From Neisseria musculi (GTDB taxonomy: Bacteria > Pseudomonadota > Gammaproteobacteria > Burkholderiales > Neisseriaceae): 64,000 nucleotides of DNA. Where the stretch lies: positions 2,046,001 through 2,110,000 of the forward strand of contig NZ_CP060414.2 of assembly GCF_014297595.2 (NCBI RefSeq), written 5' to 3'. Below the pieces are notes generated by a model. The model did not search any database, had not been told where the DNA came from, and saw only the letters and a list, made by a program, of their open reading frames with translations. Made by a program: the position numbers and the translations under genes. Shown here piece by piece: positions 9,414 through 19,217 of this stretch; within the stretch, counting starts at the first letter, position 1; each line of letters begins with the position of its first letter.

Positions 9414-10339
9414 CCCTGACCGAGTTGCGCTACATCGTTGCAGTGGCACAGGAACGCCATTTCGGACGTGCCGCCCGCCGCTGCTTCGTAAGCCAGCCCA
9501 CCCTTTCAATTGCCATCAAAAAATTGGAAGAAGAACTGGCCGTATCGCTGTTTGACCGAAGCAGCAACGACATCATCACAACCGAAGCGGGCGAGCGCAT
9601 CATCGCCCAGGCACGCCGCGTATTGGAAGAGGCCGATTTAATCAAACACCTGGCCAATGAAGAGCAAAACGAATTGGACGGCGCATTCAAGCTCGGCCTG
9701 ATTTTTACCGTAGCACCCTATCTTCTGCCCAAGCTGATTGTGTCGTTGCGCAGCACTGCTCCGAATATGCCGCTGATGCTTGAAGAAAACTACACCCAGA
9801 TTCTTACAGAATCCCTCAAACGCGGCGATTTGGATGCCCTGATTGTTGCAGAGCCTTATCACGAGCCGGGCATCATCACCGACCCTCTGTATGACGAACC
9901 GTTTTTTGTGATTGTCCCCAAAGGCCACCACTTCGAAGAGCTCGACACCGTAACCCCCGCCATGCTGAGCCAAGAGCAGGTGCTGCTGCTCACAGAAGGC
10001 AACTGTATGCGCGATCAGGTTTTGGCGAGCTGCTCCGAGCTGGCCTCCCGTCAAAAAATACAGGGGCTGACCAACACCTTGCAAGGAAGCTCCATCAACA
10101 CTATCCGCCATATGGTGGCCAGCGGCCTTTCCATCAGCGTACTGCCTGCCACCGCCCTCACCGAAAACGACCATATGCTGTTCAGCATTATCCCGTTTGA
10201 AGGCAGCGCCCCGCACCGCCGTGTGGTGCTGGCCTACCGCCGTAACTTTGTGCGTCCCAAAGCCCTTTCGGCCCTGCGCAATGCCATATTGGCATCGCAG
10301 TTGAACGGCGTGAGCTTTATAGAACCCCAGGCCGTCTGA
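9410..10339 (+). CDS. oxyR: Peroxide-sensing LysR-type regulator OxyR
   Basis: 309 residues. An N-terminal winged helix-turn-helix ([23 protein letters not shown]) precedes a LysR sensor domain. The redox cysteines fall at exactly C199 and C208 ([14 protein letters not shown]), the E. coli OxyR numbering, so H2O2 sensing by disulfide formation is well supported. The ATG overlaps the minE stop by 4 bp, implying translational coupling. Linkage of oxyR to min genes is a Neisseria feature. The last codons Gln-Ala-Val-stop are encoded by a DUS (10329-10340). Confidence 0.96.
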   Translation: MTLTELRYIVAVAQERHFGRAARRCFVSQPTLSIAIKKLEEELAVSLFDRSSNDIITTEAGERIIAQARRVLEEADLIKHLANEEQNELDGAFKLGLIFTVAPYLLPKLIVSLRSTAPNMPLMLEENYTQILTESLKRGDLDALIVAEPYHEPGIITDPLYDEPFFVIVPKGHHFEELDTVTPAMLSQEQVLLLTEGNCMRDQVLASCSELASRQKIQGLTNTLQGSSINTIRHMVASGLSISVLPATALTENDHMLFSIIPFEGSAPHRRVVLAYRRNFVRPKALSALRNAILASQLNGVSFIEPQAV

Positions 10340-10385
10340 AACCGGCTTCTGCACACTGCAAACAGCCCCGCTGTTTCAGACGGCC
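10329..10385 (+). terminator. Inverted-DUS hairpin after oxyR
   Basis: The DUS at 10329-10340 faces an inverted DUS at 10374-10385. The first copy also provides the oxyR stop codon. There is no strong T-run. Confidence 0.6.
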
Positions 10386-11051
10386 GTATATTGCAGCTCA
10401 GCCGTTTTGCTTTCAAAAACCACTCATGTTTACAGTTTGATACAGAAAATTTAAACACAAAACGTGCAAACCCCAAATCCGGCTTCTACGCAGCACTCCG
10501 CAGCCCCGCACTGTATTCTTACTTACTTAACCAAATAAATATATTAAACAAAACCAGAAATAACACAGCATCAGCCTATTTTGCCTATACGCCGTATATA
10601 GCGGGCACACATTTCAGGCACAAAAAAGCAGGCCGCAAACCATACCGATAATACAATACGGCTCCGATTCTGTTGCCGCTTCAGCGGTTTACAATCGTTC
10701 TCTTGAATTGAAAGAGCAAAATGCCGTAGCGGATTAAGCGGACCCTCCAAGTTTGTAACAGTATGCGGCTTGCCGCCTGATGTTTAAAGGCCGTCTGAAA
10801 ACACCGATTGATGTTTCAGACGGCCCGAGATGCAGAAAAATCCAGCATGGTTGATACGGCAGATTGTGAACGGGACCTGTACCTTGCAAAAGAAATTCTC
10901 GTTTCACGATGCCGTGCGGCCTGACCGTATCCCCTTCTCTCAACCAATTCCGCAACGACCTTGGCCGGCGTTCAAAATCTTTACCCGGCACACTGCATTT
11001 CTATCGGCATGAATCCGCCTTGCTTCGCCTCCGGCTTGCCGGCGGTTGGGT
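10386..11051. other. Intergenic region with Correia-like element and DUS hairpin
   Basis: About 660 bp between convergent oxyR and uspA. A Correia-like core spans 10655-10775: GCCGCTTCAGCGG, then AATCGTTCTCTT and AATGCCGTAGCGGATTAA. A DUS hairpin lies at 10789-10825. A minus-strand open frame at 10734-10991 shows no recognisable family and crosses the repeats, so I do not call it a gene. Confidence 0.55.
10789..10825 (-). terminator. Inverted-DUS terminator
   Basis: A DUS at 10788-10799 pairs with TGTTTCAGACGGCC (10812-10825) in a 14-bp stem with one bulge. It probably ends leftward transcription from uspA. Confidence 0.65.
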
Positions 11052-11501
11052 TTAATCGTCCTTACGGCGCACCAGCAGCACCGGCACATGCGATTTACGC
11101 ACCACCCCCTCGGCAACGGAACCCATCAGCAGGTGCATCAGCCCCGAAAAACCGTGGGTACCCATCACGATTAAATCACAGTTTTCTTCTGCCGCCTGCG
11201 CCACCAGCAGATCAGCGGTTTTGTCGCCCGCGCTTTCCATAATCAGGCTTTCGTGGCGCACGCCTGCCGCTTCGAGCACTGTGCGGTTTTTTTCCAAAAC
11301 CTGGATGCCGGCAGCTTCCACCGCCTTGCGCACAGCAGTAGTGTCGCTGAAAGCGGGCGAGCCCCAGTCGAATTGGGCAACATCAACCACATGCACAGCC
11401 AAAATAGCGGCATCAAGCTGCTTGGCCAGCTTGCAGGCTTCTTTCAAGGCATACAGGGCTGCGGTGCTGTCGTCTACGGGAACAAGAATACGTTGATACA
11501 T
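11052..11501 (-). CDS. Universal stress protein, UspA family
   Basis: 149 residues with the UspA fold. The nucleotide-binding signature is intact near the C-terminus: VMGTHGFSGLMHLLMGSVAE, followed by HVPVLLVRR. The N-terminal ILVPVDDS strand and first Asp are also present. Family members of this ATP-binding type respond to starvation and oxidative stress; targets are generally unknown. I chose the ATG at 11501 because GAGGAG lies 6 nt upstream, whereas the earlier in-frame ATG (11507) abuts that ribosome site. Monocistronic. Confidence 0.92.
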   Translation of the reverse strand: MYQRILVPVDDSTAALYALKEACKLAKQLDAAILAVHVVDVAQFDWGSPAFSDTTAVRKAVEAAGIQVLEKNRTVLEAAGVRHESLIMESAGDKTADLLVAQAAEENCDLIVMGTHGFSGLMHLLMGSVAEGVVRKSHVPVLLVRRKDD

Positions 11502-11882
11502 GGGCATCTCCTCAGGTTTGCGGTGAAAAGTTGGTTAGCTTTGGCGGTGGTTTGTGTTTGCGGTTTACTCTGAATAGACTGCACAAAATATTTGGAGCAG
11601 CATTCATTGGCAAAATCCCCCTTTTTCCGGCAAGGATTGCACAAGGTTAAACATTGCCCGGGCAGTATATCAAATTTGATGTAAAGAATCGGGATAATCG
11701 CGGTTTCTTTCTAACCGGCAGAATCTGCCAGACAAAAAACGGGGGGCTGTAAAAAGCAGCGAAAATACTTTACTGCTTTTATGGTTTCCAACAAGAAAAA
11801 GCAATGCAGCCAACCATAAATTTCAAACAATTTTATTAATTGAAATGCTACTGCATTCCGATAACACCGTATATTGATTTTT

Positions 11883-11918
11883 AAATTATCGTATTATTAT
11901 AAATTATCGTATTATTAT
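11883..11918. repeat. Two tandem copies of an 18-bp AT-rich repeat
   Basis: AAATTATCGTATTATTAT is repeated exactly twice (11883-11900 and 11901-11918), just ahead of the broken gene at 11947. Confidence 0.8.
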
Positions 11919-11946
11919 AATACTCTTTTAGCTTGAGAGATATTTT

Positions 11947-12287
11947 ATGAAACAAGGAATAAGTGTAAAAAAATTGCGCCATAAAGCAGAGCTTCCTATA
12001 TTGGTATTGACAAATCTCTGACGCACACCCAAGAATGGACGGCCGACCGTTGCGCTTATTGCTACGCACCCGAAGGAAAGCGGTCTATGATGGTTTTGTT
12101 TGCCGGTAAAAACCTATATTCCCAAGTTGATTTTGATGAATATATCAGAAGTGTGCGCAATTATAAGAATGGTTTTTGGTTAAAACTTTCCAATTTTTTG
12201 GCCGGCGATGCTGTGGGATTCCGCAGAATGGAGGCCATTAAAGAAACTGAGGAAAAAGGTTGGGATGTCCACGGGAAAATGTTATAG
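11947..12287 (+). pseudogene. Frameshifted fragment of an unrecognised gene
   Basis: A 24-codon start (MKQGISVKKLRHK...) ends at a stop near 12019. A second frame opens near 11990 and reads IGIDKSLTHTQEWTADRCAY and on, through MMVLFAGKNLY, to GWDVHGKML. The two parts together look like one small soluble protein with an indel. Codon use and AT content differ from the neighbours. I do not recognise the family; orphan fragments like this are common at polymorphic-toxin or immunity cassettes, but nothing here proves that. Confidence 0.45.
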
Positions 12288-12399
12288 CGGGTATGGTTTA
12301 TAGTTGCTACATTAGACTTCCCATTAAGGAAAGATATAAAATATGTAGGAATTTTTAATATTTTTCTCAGAAAAATTTAAACCGTATATTATAAATGTT

Positions 12400-12431
12400 A
12401 AAGCAGTAAAGTCGTCTTTACTGCTTTTATG
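12400..12431 (+). terminator. Rho-independent terminator
   Basis: A perfect 12-bp stem, AAAGCAGTAAAG (12400-12411) with CTTTACTGCTTT (12416-12427), a 4-nt loop and a short T-run. Confidence 0.85.
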
Positions 12432-12490
12432 GCTTCCAAAATAAAGTTGCCCGGCCGGAAAGGCTGTTTGCTTTGTGTCAAGTTAAAGTG

Positions 12491-12537
12491 AGGCCGTCTG
12501 AATATCGAGAAAGCCTATCTGTGGTTTTCAGACGGCC
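12491..12537 (-). terminator. Inverted-DUS terminator after the YejA-like gene
   Basis: A DUS at 12491-12502 faces an inverted DUS at 12527-12537. It lies 20 bp beyond the stop of the leftward gene at 12556. Confidence 0.65.
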
Positions 12538-12555
12538 AAACCCTTGAATGACCGG

Positions 12556-14334
12556 TTACCGCTTCACCCAGCCTGCACTCAGCGCCCATTCGGCGGGGGT
12601 ATAGTATTTGGGCTGGCGCGCGGGTATGCCTAAGGTGTTGCGGTACACCACACGGTAGCGGTCGGTATACCAGTTAGGCACCACGATATATTGATGGCGC
12701 AGCACACGGTCGAGTGCGCGCGATGCGGCCACCAGCTCCGTGCGGGTTTCAAAGCTCTCGAAATGCTTAAGCAGGGCTTCTACGGCAGGGTCGCACACAC
12801 CCGCCCAATTGTGGCTGCCTTCGGCTTTGGCAGAGGCGCAGCTGAAATAGTCGAACTGCTCGTTGCCGGGGCTTTGGCTGTTGGCATACACCACAACGGT
12901 CATATCGAAATCGAAGCTGCCTACCCGTTTGCGGTAAACCGAAGGGTCGGCCATACGCACATTCATGCGCACACCGATTTTGGCCAAGTCGTTGCGCCAT
13001 TTGGCGGTTACGCGCTCATAGGTTTTGCTCGGGCTGAGAAACTCCACCACCAGCGGCCTGCCTTGCGGGTTTACCAACACGCCGTTGCGGTAGCGGTAGC
13101 CTACCTGCTCGAGCAGGGCGCGCGCTTTGCGCAGATTGGGGCGTATGCCGTGCACAGGGTCGGTTTTGGGCGGTTCGGGCGCGTTTTGGGCGAACACGGC
13201 AGCCGGCAGGTGGCGGCGGACGCGCTCGAGCATGGCCGCTTCCATGCCCGAAGGCTTGCCCGATGCAGCCATTTCGCTGTGGGTGAAAAAACTGTTGCTG
13301 CGCCGGTAGAGGCCGTAAAACAGGCGTGCATTGGTGTTTTCAAAGTCGAAACTTTCCACCAGCGCCTGCCGCACGCGGATATCGTTAAACGGCGCACGGC
13401 GCAGGTTCATCACAAAGCCCTGCATACCGGCGGTGTTGCTGTGCCGCCATTCGTGTTTGCGCAAACGGCGCTTGGCCAGCAACTCTTCAGGATAAGCCCG
13501 CGCCCAATTGCGGGCGGAATTTTCCTGCATGAAGTCGTATTGCCCGCCTTTGATGCCCTCGAGGCGCACGGTGTCGTCTTTATAATATTTGAAACGCACG
13601 GTGTCGAAGTTATACATGCCTTTGCGCACGGGCAGGTTTTGCGCCCAATAATTTTTATCGCGCACAAATTCGCTCAGACGGCCGCTGTCAGCCTTATTGA
13701 AACGGTAGGGGCCCGAGCCGATGGGCGGCGTGTTGGGTGCCGCAGCCAAACCTTCGGGGTAGCTTTTGTGCGAAAACACCGGCAGCTCGCCCAAAGTCAT
13801 ATGCAGCTCGGCGTTGCGCTTTTTGAAGCGGAACACCACCGTGCGCGCATCGGGGGTTTCTACGCGCGCCACATCGGCCCAATAAAAGCGGTACATGGGC
13901 GCGGCGGCTTTGTCGCGGGTGAGGATGTTAAACGAGGCGGCCACGTCTTTGGCCTGCACGGGGTCGCCGTTGTGAAAGCGTGCTTTAGGGTTGATTTTGA
14001 ACGTTACCGAAAGGCCGTCTGAAGCCGGGGAGATGTCTTGTGCCAGCAGGCTGTATATGGCAAACGGCTCGTCTTTGCCTTTCTCGGCGAGCGTGTCGAG
14101 CGTGAGCATGGCCATGCCGGCTTCGCGGCTGCCCTTGAGGGTGAACGGGTTGAACGTGTCGAAGCCGCCTGCCGCAGGCAGCGTGAACGTGCCGCCTTTG
14201 GGAGCTTCGGGATTCACATAATCAAACGATTTAAAACCGGCAGGATACCGCACCGGCTGACCCAAAGCCAAACCGTGGGCGGCATAGGCATGAGCGGCGG
14301 CAAAAAGCAAAATCAGGGCGGAAAAAATTTTCAT
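12556..14334 (-). CDS. YejA-like extracellular solute-binding protein (SBP family 5)
   Basis: 592 residues. A Sec signal peptide (MKIFSALILLFAAAHAYA) is followed by the family-5 oligopeptide-binding fold: an N-terminal ALGQPVRYPAGFKSFDYVNPEAPKGG block typical of YejA, and LSVTFKINPKARFHNGDPV. Arg-rich loops and FFTHSEMAASGKP also match the YejA/microcin C branch. It should deliver peptides to a YejBEF-type ABC transporter. No yejB, yejE or yejF is adjacent, so in this genome it is an orphan binding protein or acts with distant genes. A DUS lies within the gene at 14012. Confidence 0.88.
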   Translation of the reverse strand: MKIFSALILLFAAAHAYAAHGLALGQPVRYPAGFKSFDYVNPEAPKGGTFTLPAAGGFDTFNPFTLKGSREAGMAMLTLDTLAEKGKDEPFAIYSLLAQDISPASDGLSVTFKINPKARFHNGDPVQAKDVAASFNILTRDKAAAPMYRFYWADVARVETPDARTVVFRFKKRNAELHMTLGELPVFSHKSYPEGLAAAPNTPPIGSGPYRFNKADSGRLSEFVRDKNYWAQNLPVRKGMYNFDTVRFKYYKDDTVRLEGIKGGQYDFMQENSARNWARAYPEELLAKRRLRKHEWRHSNTAGMQGFVMNLRRAPFNDIRVRQALVESFDFENTNARLFYGLYRRSNSFFTHSEMAASGKPSGMEAAMLERVRRHLPAAVFAQNAPEPPKTDPVHGIRPNLRKARALLEQVGYRYRNGVLVNPQGRPLVVEFLSPSKTYERVTAKWRNDLAKIGVRMNVRMADPSVYRKRVGSFDFDMTVVVYANSQSPGNEQFDYFSCASAKAEGSHNWAGVCDPAVEALLKHFESFETRTELVAASRALDRVLRHQYIVVPNWYTDRYRVVYRNTLGIPARQPKYYTPAEWALSAGWVKR

Positions 14335-15085
14335 CTTGAAACGCTTAACAAAACATGCGGTATTTATTGTAGCCTATCGGCAGGGTTGTCCACACACCGT
14401 TTTGGCACGGGGCGGTTTATTTTCTGCCGCGATATTCGAAACACCGACCCGCCGCTTAATTGTGAAACGCTTCATTTCCGACACCAGGCAGTAAGCCGCA
14501 GACGGTAATGACCCCGCCCGGGCGGCTTATACAACCATTCTCTTTGAGCCGGGGCTCGGCAATGCTGTAGCGCAAACGAAGTGATTCACGATAGGCCGAA
14601 GCCTTTGAAACATATCTTAAGGCCGTCTGAAAAAAGGCCGTCTGAAAGGCTTAAATATCATTAATTCCCGTGCGGGCGGAAAGCCAAATGAAAATATGGA
14701 AGTATAGGTTAAACAAATACCGGAATGGCAAACGATCGGGTTTCCGTCTGCGCGGAAATGGCGGCAAATAAACTTCTTAACGTTTTTTGAGTCCTGCAAG
14801 GCGTTCAGGCCGTCTGAAAACCGCATTCCCATTTTGTGAGCCTGCTTTATCACAACGGCCTGCCATTTCCACAGCCAAGCACTTTAAAATAACAACAACA
14901 TTGATTTGCCTGATTGTGCAGCCCGCACTATCTCCGCCCGCTGCTTTATGCTTATTTTTTGCTATTTGGAGCAGGTGGGTTATCACACCTATCCGCCCGA
15001 AACGGTTTGTTTTGATAAAAATATAAAAACACAACGTTCACCACTATAATACGGATACACCCCCACCCAACCCGACAGCCTAAAC
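14335..15085. other. Intergenic region with Correia-like element and tandem DUS
   Basis: About 750 bp without a gene. At 14455-14605 a Correia-like core shows AAGCCGCAGACGGTAATG, CATTCTCTTTGAGCCGGGG and GCAATGCTGTAGC, ending GATTCACGATAGG. Two DUS lie head to tail at 14620 and 14636, and another at 14808. An AT-rich promoter region precedes lpxL1. Confidence 0.55.
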
Positions 15086-15958
15086 ATGAAATTCGCCTTC
15101 TTTATTTTATATTTAATCCAACTGCTGCCGTTTCGCGCCATTCACAAGCTGGCCGACTTTATCGGCTTACTGGCCTATTATGCCGTCAAACCGCGCCGCA
15201 GGGTAGGCGAAATCAATTTGCAGAAATGCTTTCCCGAATGGAGCGAAAGCAAGCGCACCTCCGTGTTAAAGCACCATTTCCAACACATGGCCAAGCTGAT
15301 GCTCGAATACGGCCTCTATTGGTATGCCCCTGCCGAACGCCTGCGCCGCTTCGTGCGTTACCAAAACAAACACCATCTCGACAATGCGCTTGCCGCAAGC
15401 GAAAAAGTGATTCTGCTCTACCCCCATTTCACCGCATTCGAAATGGCGGTTTATACCCTCAACCAAGACGTGCCGCTTACCAGCATGTATTCCCACCAGA
15501 AAAACCGGGCGGTGGACGAGCAGATTCTCAAAGGCCGCCACCGCTACAACAACGTATTTCTCATCGGCCGCAACGAAGGATTGCGGGCCATCATCAAACA
15601 AATCCGCAAAAGCGGCGCCCCTTTTCTTTATCTGCCCGACCAAGATTTCGGCCGCAACGATTCGATTTTCGTTAACTTTTTCGGCATTCCCACCGCCACC
15701 ATTGCCGGTTTGGGCCGCATTTCAGGCCTAACCGGCGCCAAAGTTATTCCCGCCATTCCCATCCGCGAAGCCGACAATACCGTAACACTGCGTTTTTATC
15801 CCGCCTGGGAAAACTTTCCCACCGAAAGCGCAGAATCCGACACCCAGCGCATGAACGACTTCATCGAAGCACGCACACGCGAACACCCGGAGCAATATTT
15901 CTGGCTGCACAAACGCTTCAAAACCCGCCCGGAAGGCGAGCCGGGTTTTTACAGTTAG
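15086..15958 (+). CDS. lpxL1: Lipid A late acyltransferase, LpxL1 type
   Basis: 290 residues of the LpxL/HtrB lysophospholipid acyltransferase family. There is one N-terminal membrane anchor, then the catalytic HX4(D/E) motif HFTAFE (about residue 113). LYLPDQDFGRNDS and the C-terminal EHPEQYFWLHKRFKTRP are also conserved. As I recall it, the meningococcal LpxL1 sequence is closely similar along its full length. It adds a secondary acyl chain to lipid A in the inner membrane and so sets endotoxin potency. Monocistronic; terminator at 16018. Confidence 0.93.
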   Translation: MKFAFFILYLIQLLPFRAIHKLADFIGLLAYYAVKPRRRVGEINLQKCFPEWSESKRTSVLKHHFQHMAKLMLEYGLYWYAPAERLRRFVRYQNKHHLDNALAASEKVILLYPHFTAFEMAVYTLNQDVPLTSMYSHQKNRAVDEQILKGRHRYNNVFLIGRNEGLRAIIKQIRKSGAPFLYLPDQDFGRNDSIFVNFFGIPTATIAGLGRISGLTGAKVIPAIPIREADNTVTLRFYPAWENFPTESAESDTQRMNDFIEARTREHPEQYFWLHKRFKTRPEGEPGFYS

Positions 15959-16017
15959 TTTTTTACAGTTAATTGTAAATGTTTCAGACGGCCTCTAAAT
16001 AATACAAACAATACAAA

Positions 16018-16057
16018 CCGCCTTTCTTAATAACGTATTAAAGAAAGGCGGCATTTT
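16018..16057 (+). terminator. Rho-independent terminator after lpxL1
   Basis: CCGCCTTTCTT... pairs with ...AAGAAAGGCGG (16018-16051) and is followed by CATTTTTT. A DUS at 15982 precedes it. The remaining ~400 bp to aceA are AT-rich leader and promoter sequence with no gene. Confidence 0.85.
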
Positions 16058-16460
16058 TTATCGCCAAACACCGGATTACATACCGCTACCTATCAAGCTT
16101 TCGGCATAACCGATACCGTACGGCAACAACACCGCCCAAAATAAACCTCTGAAATTCAAACCACTACACTATTGCCATTGCTAGAAAACCATCATGCGAC
16201 ACCCCAAACCCCGATAATAAATATCCAAAAAACAGCAGATTTCCCCAAAAAAATATAAAAAACTGCCAAACAACAGCCATAAAGTTCCAAAAACACCAAC
16301 TGTCAACTTCTCAAAACCCGCATAAAAATCAAAAACTTTGCAACAAGGGCTTGGCAAAGCGGAAAAAAACAGGTAAATTCAAACTACATCCCACTACACG
16401 AAATCAATAACGTGTAAACGGTATTCCAAAAATCAAGCGAGAACAAAGGAGTTAATAGAG

Positions 16461-18059
16461 ATGGCAAATTACCAAAGCGAAATCAAAGAAGCCGCGGATC
16501 TGAAACAACAGATGGGTTCGGGCTGGAGCGCGATTACCCCGGAATATGTTGCGCGTATGCGGCTGCAAAACCGCTTCAAAACAGGCTTGGATATCGCCAA
16601 ATACACCGCCGCCATTATGCGCCGCGACATGGCCGAATACGATGCCGACCCCGCAAACTACACCCAATCGCTCGGCTGCTGGCACGGTTTTGTCGGGCAG
16701 CAAAAACTGATTTCTATTAAGAAACACCAAAAAACCACCAACAAACGCTACCTGTATCTCTCCGGCTGGATGGTGGCCGGTATGCGTTCCGAATTCGGCC
16801 CGCTGCCCGACCAATCCATGCATGAAAAAACCAGCGTTCCGGCTTTGATTGAAGAGCTTTACACTTTCCTGAAACAAGCCGATGCCCGCGAACTCGACCT
16901 GCTGTTTACCGCACTGGATGCCGCCCGCGCCGCCGGCGACAAAGCCAAAGAGCAGGAAGTCCAAAATCAGATCGATAACTTCGAAACCCACATCGTGCCG
17001 ATTATCGCCGATATCGATGCCGGTTTCGGCAACGCCGAGGCCACCTATCTCTTAGCTAAAAAAATGATCGAGGCGGGTGCCTGCTGTATCCAAATCGAAA
17101 ACCAAGTTTCCGATGAAAAACAATGCGGCCACCAAGACGGCAAAGTAACCGTTCCGCACGTTGATTTCTTGGCGAAAATCAACGCCGTCCGCTACGCATT
17201 CTTGGAGTTGGGCGTGGACGATGGCGTGATTGTCGCCCGTACCGACTCTTTGGGCGCCGGCCTAACCAAACAGATTGCCTACTCATTGCAGCCGGGCGAT
17301 TTGGGCGACCAATACAACAGCTTCTTGGACGGCGAAGAAATCACCGATCTGAGCCAAATCAAACCGGGCGATGTGATTGTGAACACCAACGGCAAAACCA
17401 TCAAACCCGTACGCCTGCCGAGCAACCTGTTCCAGTTCCGCAAAGGCACCGGCATTGACCGTGTTGTGCTCGACTGCGTAACCTCGCTGCAAAACGGTGC
17501 CGACTTGCTGTGGATTGAAACCGAAAAACCACACATCGGCCAAATTAAAGAAATGGTGGATAAAATCCGCGAAACCATTCCGAACGCCAAGCTGGTATAT
17601 AACAACAGCCCCTCGTTCAACTGGACGCTGAACTTCCGCCAACAAGTGTTCGATGCCTGGCAGGAGACCGGAAAAGACATATCGGCCTATGACCGCGCCA
17701 AACTGATGAGCGTGGATTACGATGACACCGATTTGGCCAAAGAGGCCGATGAACGCATCCGCACCTTCCAAAAAGATGCGTCTGCTCAAGCCGGCATCTT
17801 CCACCACCTGATTACCCTGCCCACCTACCACACCGCAGCCCTCTCCACCGACAATCTGGCCAAAGGCTATTTTGCCGATCAAGGCATGCTGGCCTATGTG
17901 AAAGGCGTGCAGCGTGAAGAAATCCGCCAAGGCATCGCCACTGTGAAACACCAAAACATGGCCGGCTCCGATATCGGCGACAACCACAAAGAATACTTTG
18001 CCGGTGAAGCCGCCCTGAAGGCGGGTGGGAAAGACAACACCATGAACCAATTCTCGTAA
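16461..18059 (+). CDS. aceA: Isocitrate lyase, long (Pseudomonas-type) form
   Basis: 532 residues, matching the ~530-residue isocitrate lyase class. It cleaves isocitrate to glyoxylate and succinate, the first step of the glyoxylate shunt. The active-site loop reads EKQCGHQDGK (catalytic Cys), preceded by the Mg-binding ADIDAGFGNAEATY and IQIENQVSDEKQ. Strong ribosome site AAAGGAG at 16446. A long AT-rich leader suggests regulation. No malate synthase is adjacent, so the second shunt enzyme must be elsewhere or missing. The commonly studied pathogenic Neisseria lack this shunt, so it is a useful species marker. Confidence 0.94.
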   Translation: MANYQSEIKEAADLKQQMGSGWSAITPEYVARMRLQNRFKTGLDIAKYTAAIMRRDMAEYDADPANYTQSLGCWHGFVGQQKLISIKKHQKTTNKRYLYLSGWMVAGMRSEFGPLPDQSMHEKTSVPALIEELYTFLKQADARELDLLFTALDAARAAGDKAKEQEVQNQIDNFETHIVPIIADIDAGFGNAEATYLLAKKMIEAGACCIQIENQVSDEKQCGHQDGKVTVPHVDFLAKINAVRYAFLELGVDDGVIVARTDSLGAGLTKQIAYSLQPGDLGDQYNSFLDGEEITDLSQIKPGDVIVNTNGKTIKPVRLPSNLFQFRKGTGIDRVVLDCVTSLQNGADLLWIETEKPHIGQIKEMVDKIRETIPNAKLVYNNSPSFNWTLNFRQQVFDAWQETGKDISAYDRAKLMSVDYDDTDLAKEADERIRTFQKDASAQAGIFHHLITLPTYHTAALSTDNLAKGYFADQGMLAYVKGVQREEIRQGIATVKHQNMAGSDIGDNHKEYFAGEAALKAGGKDNTMNQFS

Positions 18060-18065
18060 GAGACC

Positions 18066-18100
18066 GTTTCAGACGGCCTCAACGAAAGGCCGTCTGAAAC
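18066..18100 (+). terminator. Inverted-DUS terminator after aceA
   Basis: GTTTCAGACGGCC (18066-18078) pairs with GGCCGTCTGAAAC (18088-18100), 6 bp past the aceA stop. Confidence 0.75.
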
Positions 18101-18197
18101 CGACTTCTTTATCTGCATAGAGTTGAGCTGTGCGGATAAAGTGCAGGCGCAAGCCTGTATTGTTTGTGAAGCGTAAATCTCTGATTTGAGGTATTTC

Positions 18198-18227
18198 GGG
18201 CAATCCTTACAGATTGCCCGCTTTTTT
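18198..18227 (+). terminator. Second rho-independent terminator near the island's left edge
   Basis: GGGCAATC (18198-18205) and GATTGCCC (18212-18219) pair with a 6-nt loop, followed by GCTTTTTT. It is the last core-like feature before the mobile region. Confidence 0.85.
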
Positions 18228-18554
18228 GCTACCAAAAACTCCAAACCATGCAGCAGCATACAGTCAGATAACATATCCACTGTTGAGAAGCATTCAGTTG
18301 GAAGATTCTTATGATGAGCAATAGGAGTTTTAAAATGTCAAATGACTATCAGCAGCTTAAGAGTAAAGACTCCAGCCGCATCATTAGCCTACCACAGATA
18401 TACGCTGGATAGATTATCTAAACTGGAACAATGTCAAGTTTATTTTAAACAATAATGAGATATGACTATACTGCAGTGATTTAGCTGCTCTGCGTACATG
18501 GAGCGATACCCCGAACACGAAATGAACTATTAATTCCCTTCCAAAGCCAAAGCC

Positions 18555-19199
18555 GTTTAAGCCACTACAGACAAAACAAACTCATCGAACTGTGTGCAGC
18601 AGGCGTTACAGCACGGACTGCCGAACCGGCTGGTGTAAACAAAGACACTGCCGCCTATTATTTTCAGCTCTGCGCTTACTTAGCTTCCACAACAGCCCGC
18701 ATTTGGAAATGCTTGAGGGCGGAGTAGAAATTGATGAAAGCTGTTTCGACAGACGGCGCAAAGGACAGCGCAGACGCGGGGCGGTAGGAAAGGTAGTGGT
18801 TTTCGGTATTATGAAACGGAACGACAAAGTCTATACGGTGGTTGCAAACAATGCCGAATCAGACACCTTGATGCCTGTAATCAAACAGAAAATCATGCCG
18901 GACAGTATTGTTTATACAGACAGCCTGAGCAGCTACGAGACGCTGAATGTCAGCGGTTTTATCCATCACCGTATCAACCATTCCAAAGCGTTTGCCGACC
19001 GTCAGAACCACATCAACGGTATTGAGAATTTTTGGAATCAGGCCAAGCGCTTGCTACGCAAATACAACGGAATCGACCGAAAGTCTTTTCCCCTATTCTT
19101 GAAAGAATGCGGGTTTCGGTTTAACTTCGGTACACCGTCTGAGCAGCTTAAAATCCCGCAAGATTGGTGTGGAATTTAGGGATAATCTACTTCAGCCCC
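18555..19199 (+). pseudogene. Degenerate IS1016-type (IS1595 family) transposase
   Basis: The reading starts as SHYRQNKLIELCAAGVTART, shifts frame near 18662, and resumes as ALRLLSFHNSPHLEML up to FNFGTPSEQLK. It aligns throughout with the intact transposase at 32261-32911: ESCFDRRRKGQRRRG versus ESYFGGQRKGKRGRG, and the shared RQNHINGIENFWNQAKR. The right terminal repeat ending AGCCCC (to 19199) is recognisable; the left one is not. This copy cannot make a full transposase. Confidence 0.85.
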
Positions 19200-19217
19200 T
19201 AATATTTTTCCCGGGAA

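Larger units (their letters stand above)
11751..12439. repeat. AT-rich segment bracketed by a duplicated terminator
   Basis: CTTTACTGCTTTTATGG plus seven further bases occurs at 11768-11791 and again at 12416-12439 with one mismatch in 24. In each place it forms the right arm of a hairpin: imperfect at 11751-11780, perfect 12-bp at 12400-12427. The 624 bp between are far more AT-rich than the flanks and hold a gene fragment. This looks like an insertion by recombination at a terminator, or a duplication. Confidence 0.6.

Noticed and set aside
10734..10991. 85-codon minus-strand frame as a gene
   Set aside because: It overlaps the DUS hairpin and the Correia-like repeat, with no family resemblance or ribosome site.
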